In this document: positions 53,133-63,005 of the stretch, piece after piece
How positions within the stretch are numbered: the first letter of the stretch is position 1
How the letters are laid out: the number at the start of each line of letters is the position of its first letter
Assembly: GCF_014396385.1 (NCBI RefSeq)
Contig: NZ_CP060716.1
Location: 2,232,001-2,296,000, forward strand
Direction: 5' to 3'
DNA: 64,000 nucleotides
Source of the DNA: Leucobacter denitrificans
GTDB taxonomy: Bacteria; Actinomycetota; Actinomycetes; Actinomycetales; Microbacteriaceae
Translations under genes and position numbers: made by a program
The notes under the pieces: generated by a model
Told to the model about the DNA's origin: nothing
Databases searched by the model: none
What the model saw: only the letters and a program-made list of their open reading frames with translations

Positions 53133-54443
53133 GTGAACGGATACCGCGATCTTCGCGTTGCCCTGCTGGGAAGTGGATCAGTTGGAGCGCAAGTGGCCCG
53201 ACTCATTCTCGAGAACGGCGACGAACTTGCAGCTCGTATTGGTGCTCGCCTGACACTCGCAGGAATCGCGGTGCGCAATCTCGACGCAAAGCGCGACGTT
53301 GACCTGCCGCGCGAACTCTTCACAACTGACGCTGAGCGTTTGGTGCAGGGCTCCGACATCGTGATTGAGCTCATGGGCGGCATCGAGCCGGCTCGCACTC
53401 TCATTCTTCAGGCGCTCGAAGGCGGTGCCGATGTGGTTACCGCGAACAAGGCGCTCATCGCCGCGCATGGTCGCGAGCTCACAGATGCAGCTGACCAGGT
53501 CGGAGCACAGTTGCTCTATGAAGCGTCGGTTGCAGCAGCGATCCCGATTTTGCGCCCGCTGCGCGAAAGCCTCGCTGGCGACCACATTACCCGGGTGATG
53601 GGTATTGTGAACGGTTCGACGAACTACATTCTCGACCGTATGGATCGATTTGGTGAGTCAACAGAAAGCGCAATGCGCTTGGCGAGCGACCTCGGCTTTC
53701 TCGAGGCAGACCCGACGCTTGACGTCGAGGGGTTCGACGCAGCTCAGAAGGCGACCATTCTTGCGAGCATTGCCTTCCACACCGAAGTTCCCGACAGTGC
53801 GGTGTACCGCGAGGGCATCACCGGTGTCACGCTCGACCAGATCGAGGCGGCAAAGAGCGCGGGCTTCGTCGTGAAGCTGCTTGCAGTTGCTGAGCGCCTC
53901 AATGCAGCGGACGGAACCGAGGGTGTTTCGGTGCGTGTCTACCCGGCATTGATCCCGCGGGAACATCCCCTCGCTGCGGTGCACGAGGGCAAGAATGCGG
54001 TATTTGTTGAGGCAGAATCTGCTGGCGAGCTTATGTTTTATGGTGCGGGCGCTGGCGGCAAGGAGACCGCTTCGGCTGTGCTTGGCGATCTAGTGTCGGT
54101 TGCGCGCAGGCACGTCATCGGCGGCCCGGGAATCCCGGGATCCACCCACGCGGAATTGCCAGTGCTGCCAATCGGTGAAGTGCTCACCGCGTACCAAATC
54201 ATGCTTGAGGTGCGTGACGAACCGGGCGTGCTCGCACGCATCGCGGGCATCTTGTCAGCGCACGGCGTTTCGGCCGCAAGCGTTGAACAGAACATTTCGG
54301 CCGGAGCCGAGGGAAGCGCGCTGCTCACCATCGGCACCCACGAGGCTCGCGAGGCAAACCTCGCAGAAACCGTCGAAGAGCTTCGAAACGACGCTGCAGT
54401 TTCACAAGTTTTGAGTGTCATTCGTCTCGAGGGCCGAGCATGA
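53133..54443 (+). CDS. hom: Homoserine dehydrogenase
   Basis: 436 residues, GTG after CGGAG. NAD(P)-binding LLGSGSVGAQVARLIL at the N terminus, the catalytic domain with GIVNGSTNYILDRM and DPTLDVEGFDAAQKA, and a C-terminal ACT domain (ILTAYQIMLEV-like start, EVRDEPGVLARIAGILSAHGVS, residues 360-430). The ACT domain makes feedback control by threonine likely. It reduces aspartate semialdehyde to homoserine. It overlaps thrB by 4 bp. Confidence 0.96.
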   Translation: MNGYRDLRVALLGSGSVGAQVARLILENGDELAARIGARLTLAGIAVRNLDAKRDVDLPRELFTTDAERLVQGSDIVIELMGGIEPARTLILQALEGGADVVTANKALIAAHGRELTDAADQVGAQLLYEASVAAAIPILRPLRESLAGDHITRVMGIVNGSTNYILDRMDRFGESTESAMRLASDLGFLEADPTLDVEGFDAAQKATILASIAFHTEVPDSAVYREGITGVTLDQIEAAKSAGFVVKLLAVAERLNAADGTEGVSVRVYPALIPREHPLAAVHEGKNAVFVEAESAGELMFYGAGAGGKETASAVLGDLVSVARRHVIGGPGIPGSTHAELPVLPIGEVLTAYQIMLEVRDEPGVLARIAGILSAHGVSAASVEQNISAGAEGSALLTIGTHEAREANLAETVEELRNDAAVSQVLSVIRLEGRA

Positions 54444-55396
54444 GCTTCAGCTCTAGGGCACTCCGGATACATGTTCCCGCGACCAGCGCAAACCTCGGAC
54501 CAGGGTTCGACACCCTCGGGCTCGCGCTAGCCTACGGTGACGAGCTCACTGTAGTAACGCGTGAAGAGCCGGGTGCCCACGTCACCGTTCAAGGTGTGGG
54601 CGCGGGCGAGATTGAAACCGACGAAACTAACCTTGTGGTGCGGTCTGCGGCGTATGTATTTGAGCGACTCGGACGGGTACTTCCGGGGCTTGAGATCGAG
54701 GCGAACAACCGCATTCCGCACGGTCGCGGCATGGGATCATCCGGATCCGCGATCGTCGCCGGGGTCATGATTGCAGCGGGCCTTCTCGCGAGCGACCCAG
54801 ACGATCCACTTGAACTCACCGAGGATCAACTGTTGGCCTATGCGACCGACCTCGAGGGGCACCCCGATAACGTGGCGCCCGCGCTCTTCGGCGGTCTCAC
54901 TATCGCGTGGACTAATGAAGACGGCCCGCGTTTCAAGCGGCTGCTCGTGCACCGCGGTGTCGCGCCGCTTGTGCTTGTTCCGACCTTCACCATGTCGACG
55001 CAGCACGCCCGCAGTTTGCAGCCTGAGCATGTGCCTCACGAGGACGCAGTGTTCAACCTCTCGCGTTCGGCCCTGCTCATTGCAGCGCTCACGCAAAGCC
55101 CCGAGTTGCTGCTCGAAGCCACCGAGGACCGCCTTCACCAGAGCTACCGTGGGGAAGCAATGCCAGCGACCCGTGACCTGGTGCGAGCATTGCGCGCGGC
55201 GGGCCACCCCGCCGTTGTTTCGGGGGCTGGGCCGTCGATTCTCGTGCTCTCGAATGGGCCCGCGGAGCGACTTGCGGCGTCAGATCTCGTCGGTGAAATC
55301 GCGCCCGAATGGCGGGTTCTCACGCTCGCTATCGATATCAAGGGTGCTACAGTAGAAGAGATCCCGGTCGATTCAGCGTTCTCTTCGCGAGTCTGA
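54440..55396 (+). CDS. thrB: Homoserine kinase
   Basis: 318 residues of the GHMP kinase family. Family motifs are VPATSANLGPGFDTLGLAL near the N terminus, the ATP loop IPHGRGMGSSGSAIVAGVM (residues 94-112), and the C-terminal PAVVSGAGPSILVLS. It phosphorylates homoserine on the route to threonine. ATG overlaps the hom stop, so the two enzymes are co-translated. A gap of 120 bases leads to the Rho-like gene. Confidence 0.96.
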   Translation: MSFSSRALRIHVPATSANLGPGFDTLGLALAYGDELTVVTREEPGAHVTVQGVGAGEIETDETNLVVRSAAYVFERLGRVLPGLEIEANNRIPHGRGMGSSGSAIVAGVMIAAGLLASDPDDPLELTEDQLLAYATDLEGHPDNVAPALFGGLTIAWTNEDGPRFKRLLVHRGVAPLVLVPTFTMSTQHARSLQPEHVPHEDAVFNLSRSALLIAALTQSPELLLEATEDRLHQSYRGEAMPATRDLVRALRAAGHPAVVSGAGPSILVLSNGPAERLAASDLVGEIAPEWRVLTLAIDIKGATVEEIPVDSAFSSRV

Positions 55397-55516
55397 TGCC
55401 GCTTCGTCGGTAGGCCAGATCGATTTCCCAGCACGGATTCACATCCGAGCTTTCCGCACATGTGTGCATGTTTGTGGCTGTGTAGCCCAAACCAATAACG
55501 TTCCGAAAGGATAACC

Positions 55517-57346
55517 GTGGAACTTAATCCAGAAGAAACCACACCCGCAGCCGAAGGCGCAGAAAACCAAGAGGCCGCAGCGCCGGTTCGTCGCCGGGCA
55601 TCGCGGCGCGCAACGGCCGCCGCGGGCGCTGCGACTGACGTCACGGTCACTACGACCGAAGCGCCAGCGGCAACAGAGGCCCCCGCAGCAACAGAGGCTC
55701 CCGCAGCAGAATCGGCAGAAGCAGTAGAAGCTCCCGCAGCTCCGAAGCGCGCGACCCGTTCGCGTAAGAAGGTAGAGCCCGCAGCTGAAGAAGCTGCTCA
55801 GACCGAGCAGACGAGCACCTCCGCAGGAGAAGCGGCCTCTGAGGCTCCCGCAACGGAAGCGCCGAAGAAGCGTGCGACTCGCTCGCGTAAGAAGCCAGAA
55901 GCTGTGACCGAGGCGCAGGCCGACGCAGCCCAGGCTGATTCAGCTGCGGCAGAGCCCCAGCAGTCGGAGTCGAAGAAGTCTGAGTCGAAGCAGGCCGAGT
56001 CGAAACAGACCGAGACGGAGCAGGGTAGCTCGAGCGAGGTTACAGCAGAAGGCTCGGCTGTTGAAGAGCAGCAGGAGACGTCGAACGGTCGCCGCTCACG
56101 CCGCCGCTCAAATGCTGCAGATAAGTCTGACAAGTCGGAAAAGGCTGAGAAGTCTGACCGCCCAGATGCTGCGGAGCCGGCTGAGAAGTCTGACGAAGAT
56201 TCGAGCGATCAGGCAGGCGACGAGGGCAAGTCCCGCGGTCGTAACAAGCAAGACAAGCAGGATAACGGTAAGCAGGACAACTCGAAGTCTGATGCTGACA
56301 AGCAAGAGGGCAACTCTCGCTCAAGCCGTACCCGCCAGCGAGACCGCAAGCGCCGCGGCGGCGACGACCACGAGGTCGAGATCACCGAAGACGACGTTTT
56401 GCTTCCGATTGCCGGTATCCTCGACGTTCTCGATAACTATGCGTTTGTACGCACCAGCGGGTACCTTCCTGGTGTTTCCGACGTGTACGTTGCCCTTGGT
56501 CAGGTCAAGAAGTACGGCCTGCGTCGCGGCGACGCAATTGTCGGCGCGATCCGCCAGCCACGCGAGGGCGATGGCGGCGGCCGACAGAAGTACAACGCGA
56601 TCGTGAAGATCGATTCGGTGAACGGCAAGCCCGTCGAGGAGACCGAGAAGCGCCCCGACATTGCCGACATGACGGCGATCTTCCCGCAGCAACCACTGCG
56701 TTTTGCGCAGGCTGGTAGCAAGAGCCTTGGCGCCGAGATCGACAAGCATGCTCCGATGGGACTCGGCCAACGTGCACTCCTAACGCTTCCCGCCAAGACC
56801 TCATCAACTAAGGTGCTCGCAGACCTCGCCACTGCAGTTACCGCTGGCGCACCTGACGCTCATCTCGTTGTCGTCGCAACGAACACCAGGCCAGAAGAGG
56901 CGACGCATCTGCAGCGCTCGGTGAGCGGTGAAGTGGTTGCCGCGACGTTTGATCGAGCACCTGAAGACCAGGTTACGATCGTGGAGCTCGCGGTAGATCG
57001 CGCGCGCCGCCTCGCCGAACTAGGCCACGACGTTGTCGTGCTGCTCCACTCTTTGAGCGATCTTGCTCAGGCTTACGAACAGCACAATCAGGGTGGCCGC
57101 ACCACTCCTGAGGCCGCGCGTGCGCAGGCAATCACTCAGGTGAAGAACGTGCTTGCTGCTGCTCGCAATCTCGAAAATGGTGGCTCGCTGACGTTGGTCG
57201 CTACCGCTCGCACTAAGAGCGGATCGGCGTTCGATAAAGAACTGCTGCGCGAGATTCGCCCCGTTGCGAACAGTGTTGTAAAGGTTACCGGTACCGGCAA
57301 CGAGCTTGAGGTTGACGCCGAGAAGTCGTACACAATCTCGTTCTAA
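55517..57346 (+). CDS. Rho-derived protein with degenerate ATPase domain
   Basis: 609 residues, GTG after AAAGGA, in the usual rho position between thrB and prfA. Residues 1-285 are a long low-complexity Ala/Glu/Lys/Ser tail with two copies of RATRSRKK. The Rho RNA-binding OB fold follows intact ([20 protein letters not shown], 301-320). The ATPase part aligns without gaps to Rho, but GKT is SST (429-431), catalytic E211 is T457, Walker B Asp is H511, R269 is D515 and the Q-loop GGV is AAR. The protein stops at 609 before the arginine-finger and C-terminal region. ATP-driven translocation is therefore not expected; RNA binding is. A frameshift does not explain it, since the frame is open and coherent throughout. 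Confidence 0.88.
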   Translation: MELNPEETTPAAEGAENQEAAAPVRRRASRRATAAAGAATDVTVTTTEAPAATEAPAATEAPAAESAEAVEAPAAPKRATRSRKKVEPAAEEAAQTEQTSTSAGEAASEAPATEAPKKRATRSRKKPEAVTEAQADAAQADSAAAEPQQSESKKSESKQAESKQTETEQGSSSEVTAEGSAVEEQQETSNGRRSRRRSNAADKSDKSEKAEKSDRPDAAEPAEKSDEDSSDQAGDEGKSRGRNKQDKQDNGKQDNSKSDADKQEGNSRSSRTRQRDRKRRGGDDHEVEITEDDVLLPIAGILDVLDNYAFVRTSGYLPGVSDVYVALGQVKKYGLRRGDAIVGAIRQPREGDGGGRQKYNAIVKIDSVNGKPVEETEKRPDIADMTAIFPQQPLRFAQAGSKSLGAEIDKHAPMGLGQRALLTLPAKTSSTKVLADLATAVTAGAPDAHLVVVATNTRPEEATHLQRSVSGEVVAATFDRAPEDQVTIVELAVDRARRLAELGHDVVVLLHSLSDLAQAYEQHNQGGRTTPEAARAQAITQVKNVLAAARNLENGGSLTLVATARTKSGSAFDKELLREIRPVANSVVKVTGTGNELEVDAEKSYTISF

Positions 57347-57357
57347 TTGGAGGCATG

Positions 57358-58431
57358 GTGTTCGAACAGGTTGAAGGGCTGCTAGAAGAGCACGCTCGTC
57401 TGCAAGACGAACTCGCAGACCCTGCTCTGCACGCTGACGCTGCCCGCGCGAAAAAGGTGAATCGTCGGTACGCAGAGCTCAGCAAGATCAAGGCTGCGCA
57501 CGAGCACTGGGTGCAGCTTGGCGACGACCTCGAGGCAGCGCGTGAACTCGCGAAAGAAGATGAGGCGTTTGCTGAAGAGGTTCCAGAGATGGAGACCGCT
57601 CTCGCCGAGGCGCAAGAGAAGGTGCGACGCTTACTTATTCCGCGGGACCCTGACGACGCGCGTGATGTAATCCTTGAGATCAAGGGTGGAGAAGGTGGAG
57701 CCGAATCTGCTCTCTTCGGCGCTGATCTGCTGCGCATGTACATGCACTACGCGGAGTCGAAGGGTTGGAAGACTGAGATCCTCGAAAAAGACGAGAGCGA
57801 TCTCGGCGGCTACAAGAATGTGCAGATCGCGATCAAGTCGAACGCAAGCGATCCCTCGCAGGGCGTTTGGGCTCACCTGAAGTTTGAGGGTGGCGTGCAT
57901 CGCGTGCAGCGCGTCCCGGTGACGGAGTCACAGGGACGGATCCACACCTCGACGACCGGTGTGCTCGTGTACCCAGAGGTCGATGAGCCAGAAGAAGTCG
58001 AGATCAGTCAGAACGACCTGAAGATCGATGTGTACCGTTCATCTGGCCCCGGCGGGCAGTCGGTGAATACGACTGACTCAGCGGTTCGCATTACCCACTT
58101 GCCGACCGGCATTGTGGTTGCGATGCAGAACGAAAAGTCGCAGTTGCAGAACCGAGAGGCTGGAATGCGAGTGCTGCGTGCCCGTCTGCTCGCGAGACTG
58201 GCAGAAGAGGCTGCAGCAGAGGCGAGCGCGCATCGGTCGAGTCAGATTCGCACGATGGATCGCTCGGAGCGCATTCGCACCTACAACTTCCCAGAGAACC
58301 GAATTGCAGACCACCGCACGGGGTACAAGGCCTACAACCTTGATCACGTGATGAACGGCGCCCTCGACCCGGTAATCGAATCGTGCATTCGAATGGACGA
58401 GGAGGAGCGCCTCAAGGCACTCGGCCAGTAA
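57358..58431 (+). CDS. prfA: Peptide chain release factor 1
   Basis: 357 residues from the GTG at 57358 ([12 protein letters not shown]), which fits relatives; an ATG three bases earlier is closer to GGAGG and possible. It contains the catalytic GGQ ([19 protein letters not shown], residue about 227), the stop-codon-reading PVT ([13 protein letters not shown]) typical of RF1, and the helical N-terminal domain. It releases peptides at UAA and UAG. prmC, its methyltransferase, is 3.6 kb downstream with four other genes between. Confidence 0.96.
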   Translation: MFEQVEGLLEEHARLQDELADPALHADAARAKKVNRRYAELSKIKAAHEHWVQLGDDLEAARELAKEDEAFAEEVPEMETALAEAQEKVRRLLIPRDPDDARDVILEIKGGEGGAESALFGADLLRMYMHYAESKGWKTEILEKDESDLGGYKNVQIAIKSNASDPSQGVWAHLKFEGGVHRVQRVPVTESQGRIHTSTTGVLVYPEVDEPEEVEISQNDLKIDVYRSSGPGGQSVNTTDSAVRITHLPTGIVVAMQNEKSQLQNREAGMRVLRARLLARLAEEAAAEASAHRSSQIRTMDRSERIRTYNFPENRIADHRTGYKAYNLDHVMNGALDPVIESCIRMDEEERLKALGQ

Positions 58432-58441
58432 GGTGTGGAGT

Positions 58442-58990
58442 ATGACGGAAGATGTGCTCCCCTCTGAGCCCCTAGTAGGGCCGTTAGTTTCATTGCGTGC
58501 ACCCGTCCAGGGTGACCTTGAGTCGCTCGTTGCTATCCTCGCAGAACCAGAGGTGTCGCTCTGGTGGGTGGGCTACACACCTGAGCGAGTGCGGGAAGAG
58601 TTCATTTCTTCGCCTAAGATCACCCGCATCATCGAAGTTGAGGGGGAGTGCGCGGGCGCGCTCTATGTGCTCCGGGGCGACGACCCCGAGTATCCGACAA
58701 CGGTCATGCACCTCTTCATCGGCACGCGCTTTCGGGGCCGTAGGATCGGCGAGGAGGCGCTTGCGCTTGCGATCCGCCACGAATTTGCGAATGGAATTAC
58801 GCGGGTGACCCTCGACCCGAATGTTGGCAACGAGGGAGCTATTCGCAGCTACGAACGTATGGGGTTTCGTCGCATTGGTGTGCTTCGCGACTACCAGGTA
58901 CGACCCGGTGGTCACCTCGAAGACGCGCTCTTTCTTGACCTCACACGCAGTGATTTTCCCGATGGCCCACCATTGCCGGTGCGCGCGTGA
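58442..58990 (+). CDS. GNAT acetyltransferase, AAC(6')-like
   Basis: 182 residues from the ATG at 58442 with GTGGAG upstream. LWWVGYTPERVREEF, the acetyl-CoA loop TRFRGRRIGEEALALAIRHEF, and VTLDPNVGNEGAIRSYERMGFRRIGVLRDY follow the order of aminoglycoside 6'-N-acetyltransferases of the Ib group. Many chromosomal relatives are not proven resistance enzymes, so only the fold is sure. Its stop overlaps the MFS transporter start by 4 bp. Confidence 0.72.
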   Translation: MTEDVLPSEPLVGPLVSLRAPVQGDLESLVAILAEPEVSLWWVGYTPERVREEFISSPKITRIIEVEGECAGALYVLRGDDPEYPTTVMHLFIGTRFRGRRIGEEALALAIRHEFANGITRVTLDPNVGNEGAIRSYERMGFRRIGVLRDYQVRPGGHLEDALFLDLTRSDFPDGPPLPVRA

Positions 58991-60399
58991 GCCGTACAAA
59001 GTCGATTCTGCCGTGGGTGGTCTGGGGCACCGCCGTGGCACTCTACTCGATCGCAATTATCAACAGGTCGTCGCTCTCGGCGCTTGGCCCCGCGGCACAG
59101 CATCATTTCGACATTGATGCGTCGGTTCTTGCGACGTTTCCGGTAATTCAGCTGATTGTGTACGCTGCCTGCCAGATTCCGGTGGGCATGCTGCTCGACC
59201 GGTTTGGTCCGAGCGTACTCATCATCATCGGCGCCGTGATGATGGGGCTCGGTCAGGTCGCGATGGCCCTCGTGAGCGACGTGAATATCGCGATTCTTGC
59301 TCGCATACTCGTTGGTGCGGGTGATGCCTGCACGTTTATTTGCGTCATGCGAATGGTTCCTGAATGGTTCCATCCGCGCCAGATTCCGACGGTGAGTCAG
59401 CTGACAGGTCTTGTCGGGCAGGCTGGCCAACTCATCTCTGTCACCCCACTCGCTCTGGTTGTTTCGGTCTTTGGTTGGGCAACGGGATTCCTTGGCATCG
59501 TTGCTGTCGGACTGCTGTTCACGATTCTTGGGTTCTTCGTGCTTCGTGACGCACCAGGAAGCCGCACTCTGCTCGAACGGGTGACCGGGAAGACCGGTGG
59601 AATTACCGAGAGATCCGCGAGGATTGGCAGCACGCCCGCGACAGCCGTGATGGCAGTGCCGCCGGCTACCGAGATGATCCCCGTGATCGGTGGATCGCGT
59701 CGGCGGAAGCAAGCCAGAGACGGCAACCCGAAAGAGGGTTTCATTGGGCGAATGCGACGACTGCTCTCGATTCCTGGGGTGCGTGCAGCCTTCTGGATCC
59801 ACTTTGTTTCGCCATACGCGGCGAACACTTTCTTGCTGTTGTGGGGCACCCCGTTTCTCATGGGCGGCCTTGGACTGAGCGCGCCGGTCGCCGGTGGCCT
59901 GCTGAGCATTACGGTGGTGTCATCGATGCTGTCTGGACTCATCATGGGACCGGTCAGTTCGCGATTTGTAGAGCGACGGGTGTGGGTGGTCATTGGCATC
60001 ACGCTGCTCATAGCAGTGACGTGGTCTGCCGTGATTTTCTGGCAGGGAATACCGCCGCAGTGGCTCATCATTGCCCTGCTCATCATCATTCCGCTAGGCG
60101 GACCAGCGTCGATGGTTGCCTTCGAGGTCGCCCGCTCGCACACTCCGCGCAGCTTCGCCGGGCTCAGCACGGGCACCGTGAATACTGGTGGTTTTATCGC
60201 GACGATCATCGCGGTTATGAGCATTGGCGTCGTACTCGATCTGCAGGGTGCCGGATCACCGTCAACCTACTCGCTCGACGCTTTTCAGCTTGCATTTGCA
60301 GTGCAGATACCAATTTGGGTGCTCGGGCTCGTGATGGTGATCATCGAAAGCCGACGCACCAAACGCTGGATGCAGACGCACGGCCGCACGCTGCGTTAG
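58987..60399 (+). CDS. MFS transporter
   Basis: 470 residues, GTG start in GTGA overlap with the GNAT gene. Twelve membrane segments, motif A-like GMLLDRFGPSVL after helix 2, and NRSSLSALGPAAQHHF at the first loop. A 60-residue polar loop (GSRTLLERVTGKTGG to GNPKEGFIGRMRRLL) splits the two halves. The relatives include uncharacterised nitrate-type and drug-type carriers. Coupling to an acetyltransferase may hint at resistance, but the substrate is unknown. Confidence 0.82.
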   Translation: MSRTKSILPWVVWGTAVALYSIAIINRSSLSALGPAAQHHFDIDASVLATFPVIQLIVYAACQIPVGMLLDRFGPSVLIIIGAVMMGLGQVAMALVSDVNIAILARILVGAGDACTFICVMRMVPEWFHPRQIPTVSQLTGLVGQAGQLISVTPLALVVSVFGWATGFLGIVAVGLLFTILGFFVLRDAPGSRTLLERVTGKTGGITERSARIGSTPATAVMAVPPATEMIPVIGGSRRRKQARDGNPKEGFIGRMRRLLSIPGVRAAFWIHFVSPYAANTFLLLWGTPFLMGGLGLSAPVAGGLLSITVVSSMLSGLIMGPVSSRFVERRVWVVIGITLLIAVTWSAVIFWQGIPPQWLIIALLIIIPLGGPASMVAFEVARSHTPRSFAGLSTGTVNTGGFIATIIAVMSIGVVLDLQGAGSPSTYSLDAFQLAFAVQIPIWVLGLVMVIIESRRTKRWMQTHGRTLR

Positions 60400-60438
60400 T
60401 TCGCGAGCGAGCTTGCCGTGCGGCCGCGACTTTCCTGT

Positions 60439-61002
60439 TTAGATGACGTAGAAGTCGGCCATGTCTGGGCGCTCGGCCCGAGGCGCACCACGGCGCGGGC
60501 GCCCGGTCGCGGGAATGCCCGTAAGCGTCGTCCAAGGTTCGGCGCCGCGCACAACAACCGCGTTCGCGCCAATAGCCGAGTCATGGCCTATTTCGATGGG
60601 ACCGAGAAGTTTCGCGCCCGCGCCGATGACCACCCGGTCTCCCACCGTGGGGTGGCGCTTGCCGTGGTCGTGGCCGGTGCCGCCGAGCGTGACGCTGTGG
60701 TAGATAAGCACATCATCGCCGACCTCAGCCGTCTCCCCGATAACAACGCCCATGCCGTGGTCGATAAAGAGTCTGCGACCGATGGTCGCGCCTGGGTGGA
60801 TCTCGATACCGGTAAAGAATCTGGTGAGCTGCGAAATGGCGCGGGGGAGGAACCGCATGCCACGGTTCCAGAGTCTGTGCGCGAAGCGGTGCCACCACAC
60901 CGCGTGCAACCCTGAATAGACGAAAAACACCTCAGCAGCGCCGCGCGCAGCGGGATCGTGCGCGCGGGCTGCTGAGATGTCTTCTCGAATACGCTTGAAA
61001 AT
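60439..61002 (-). CDS. cysE: Serine O-acetyltransferase, apparent ATT start
   Basis: The C-terminal left-handed beta-helix ([19 protein letters not shown], then [16 protein letters not shown]) and [11 protein letters not shown] loop identify CysE. Homology begins well before the first GTG (60930): [20 protein letters not shown] is read in frame from ATT at 61002. No ATG, GTG or TTG exists in that frame there. ATT has GAGGTG five bases before it, two bases after the cysK stop. The product is then 187 residues. It makes O-acetylserine for CysK. A base error in the start codon (ATG for ATT) is possible. Confidence 0.85.
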   Translation of the reverse strand: MFKRIREDISAARAHDPAARGAAEVFFVYSGLHAVWWHRFAHRLWNRGMRFLPRAISQLTRFFTGIEIHPGATIGRRLFIDHGMGVVIGETAEVGDDVLIYHSVTLGGTGHDHGKRHPTVGDRVVIGAGAKLLGPIEIGHDSAIGANAVVVRGAEPWTTLTGIPATGRPRRGAPRAERPDMADFYVI

Positions 61003-61004
61003 CG

Positions 61005-61940
61005 TTACACCTCGAGGTCTGCGTACAGTACCGATGAGAAGTAGCGCTCACCGAAGTCGGGGAGCACGACGACGATCTTCTTGCCCGCGTTCTCGGGGCG
61101 CTTCGCGACCTCGGTGGCCGCCCAAACAGCTGCGCCGCCAGAAATACCCGCGAGGATTCCCTCATCGGTGCCGAGTGCACGAGCCTTCTTGATTGCGTCT
61201 TCGTCTGCTACGTCGATGACCTCGTCGTATACATTCGTATCGAGTACCTCTGGAACGAAGTTTGCGCCGAGGCCCTGAATCTTGTGGGGGCCAGCCTGTC
61301 CTCCCGTAAGAATCGGTGAGCCGATTGGCTCGACGGCAACAATCTTGATCTCTGGGTTTTGCTCCTTGAGATACCCACCCGCGCCGGTGATCGTGCCACC
61401 CGTGCCGATTCCTGAGACGAGAATGTCAACGGTGCCGTCGGTGTCGTTCCAGATCTCGGGTCCGGTCGTTGCGCGGTGGATCGCGGGGTTGGCTTCGTTG
61501 CCGAACTGGTTTGCGAGGATCGAGCCCGGCGTATTGGCAACGATTTCCTTTGCCTTCTCGACCGCGCCCTTCATGCCGAGTGGTCCCTCGGTGAGGACGA
61601 TCTCAGCGCCGTATGCGGCGAGCAGCTTGCGTCGCTCGATACTCATCGTCTCGGGCATGGTGAGGATCACCTTGTAGCCGCGCGCGGCGCCGACGAACGA
61701 AAGCGCGATGCCGGTGTTGCCGCTCGTTCCCTCGACGATCGTGCCTCCTGGCTTGAGAGCGCCCGACTTCTCAGCCGCATCAATGATCGCGATGCCAATG
61801 CGATCTTTCACGCTGCCTGCGGGGTTGTAGAACTCGAGCTTTGCGTAGACCTCAGCGGGTGCGTCTTCGGTGACGCGATTGAGGCGCACGAGCGGGGTGT
61901 TACCGAATGCCTGGGTGATGTTGTCGTAAGTCCGTGCCAT
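61005..61940 (-). CDS. cysK: Cysteine synthase A
   Basis: 311 residues, ATG after AAAGGAA. PLP-lysine motif NPAGSVKDR (residues 39-47), phosphate loop [11 protein letters not shown] near residue 68, and [11 protein letters not shown] near 177 define O-acetylserine sulfhydrylase. The C-terminal [11 protein letters not shown] is also typical. It makes cysteine from O-acetylserine and sulfide and usually binds CysE, encoded just downstream. The region from 61941 to about 62080 is AT-rich and holds divergent promoters for cysK and prmC. Confidence 0.96.
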   Translation of the reverse strand: MARTYDNITQAFGNTPLVRLNRVTEDAPAEVYAKLEFYNPAGSVKDRIGIAIIDAAEKSGALKPGGTIVEGTSGNTGIALSFVGAARGYKVILTMPETMSIERRKLLAAYGAEIVLTEGPLGMKGAVEKAKEIVANTPGSILANQFGNEANPAIHRATTGPEIWNDTDGTVDILVSGIGTGGTITGAGGYLKEQNPEIKIVAVEPIGSPILTGGQAGPHKIQGLGANFVPEVLDTNVYDEVIDVADEDAIKKARALGTDEGILAGISGGAAVWAATEVAKRPENAGKKIVVVLPDFGERYFSSVLYADLEV

Positions 61941-62079
61941 GAGTGTTATTCCTTTGATGGATGCGGTTGTGAACTATGCCTTAACGTTATCGGAAGGTTT
62001 CTCAATACTTATACATGAGACACACTGTTACAACACAGCACGCGGGGGAGTATTCCCGCAGTGCGACGAAGTGTGCCTC

Positions 62080-62994
62080 ATGCGAGAGAATAGAGAAGTG
62101 AACGCAGACGATCAACCTCTCACACGCATTATTCATGTTCTGGAGGCGGTGCGATCCACTCTCGAGACCGCCGGCATCGACGACCCCGGTGCCGATGCCG
62201 AGCTCATCATCGGTCATGTGCTGAAAGAATCGAGGGGTCGCGTTCAGGCCCTCGCCATTATGGGGGCCTCGCTCACCCAAGAGCAGTATGAGCGAGTTTT
62301 TGAACTCGCCAGTGTGCGGGCGGATCGGGTGCCGTTGCAACACCTCACGGGCGTCGCCCCGTTTCGCTCGCTTGAGCTACGCGTTGGTCCGGGCGTCTTT
62401 ATCCCGAGGCCCGAAACCGAAACAGTGGCGCAGTTCGCCATCGACGCACTCATGATGGCACCGGCGGCAGAACCTATCGCGGTCGATCTCTGCACTGGCA
62501 GCGGGGCCATCGCCTTGTCAATCGCCCACGAGGTGCCCACTGCGAGGGTGTGGGCTGTCGAGAAGAGCGAGAACGCTCACGCGTGGGCCACCGAGAACGT
62601 CGCTAAGTATGGCGACGGCCGTGTCGAGCTCGTTCACGGTGACCTCGCCGAATTCGTGCCGGGCAGGCTTGCGCCTCAGCAACTCGAGGCAGGCGTACAT
62701 GTTGTCGTCTCGAACCCTCCATACGTGCCCTCCGGGTCGATCCCGCGTGATCCTGAGGTTCGCGAGCACGATCCCTCGCTCGCGCTCTACGCGGGTGAAG
62801 ATGGGCTCGACGCCATTCGAGTGATTAGTCGGGTCGCGGCGCCACTGCTCGTAGATGGTGGATCGCTCGTGCTCGAACACGCAGAAGGCCAGGGGGCTGC
62901 GATCCGCGACCTGCTCACCCGCGATGGCTGGCGTGCCGCAGCAACGCACCAAGATCTCACCGGGCGTGACCGTGCAACCACCGCCCTCAAGTAG
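62080..62994 (+). CDS. prmC: Release factor glutamine N5-methyltransferase
   Basis: 304 residues from the ATG at 62080; a GTG at 62098 is also possible. The N-terminal helical domain (ILEAVRSTLETAGIDDPGADAELI-like, with RVPLQHLTG) precedes a SAM-binding fold with VDLCTGSGAIALSIA and the catalytic VVSNPPYVPSG. It methylates the GGQ glutamine of RF1 and RF2. Function links it to prfA, though the cysE-cysK and transporter genes stand between. The tsaC-like gene follows after 11 bp. Confidence 0.94.
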   Translation: MRENREVNADDQPLTRIIHVLEAVRSTLETAGIDDPGADAELIIGHVLKESRGRVQALAIMGASLTQEQYERVFELASVRADRVPLQHLTGVAPFRSLELRVGPGVFIPRPETETVAQFAIDALMMAPAAEPIAVDLCTGSGAIALSIAHEVPTARVWAVEKSENAHAWATENVAKYGDGRVELVHGDLAEFVPGRLAPQQLEAGVHVVVSNPPYVPSGSIPRDPEVREHDPSLALYAGEDGLDAIRVISRVAAPLLVDGGSLVLEHAEGQGAAIRDLLTRDGWRAAATHQDLTGRDRATTALK

Positions 62995-63005
62995 AATTGC
63001 CGATT

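Noticed and set aside
55517..57346. Calling the gene an ordinary transcription terminator Rho
   Set aside because: Position and RNA-binding domain fit, but the ATPase residues needed for Rho activity are replaced, so the plain name would mislead.
55517..57346. A frameshift as the cause of the odd Rho C terminus
   Set aside because: The frame is continuous, homology to Rho runs through residue 570 or so, and no leftover Rho sequence lies between its stop and prfA.
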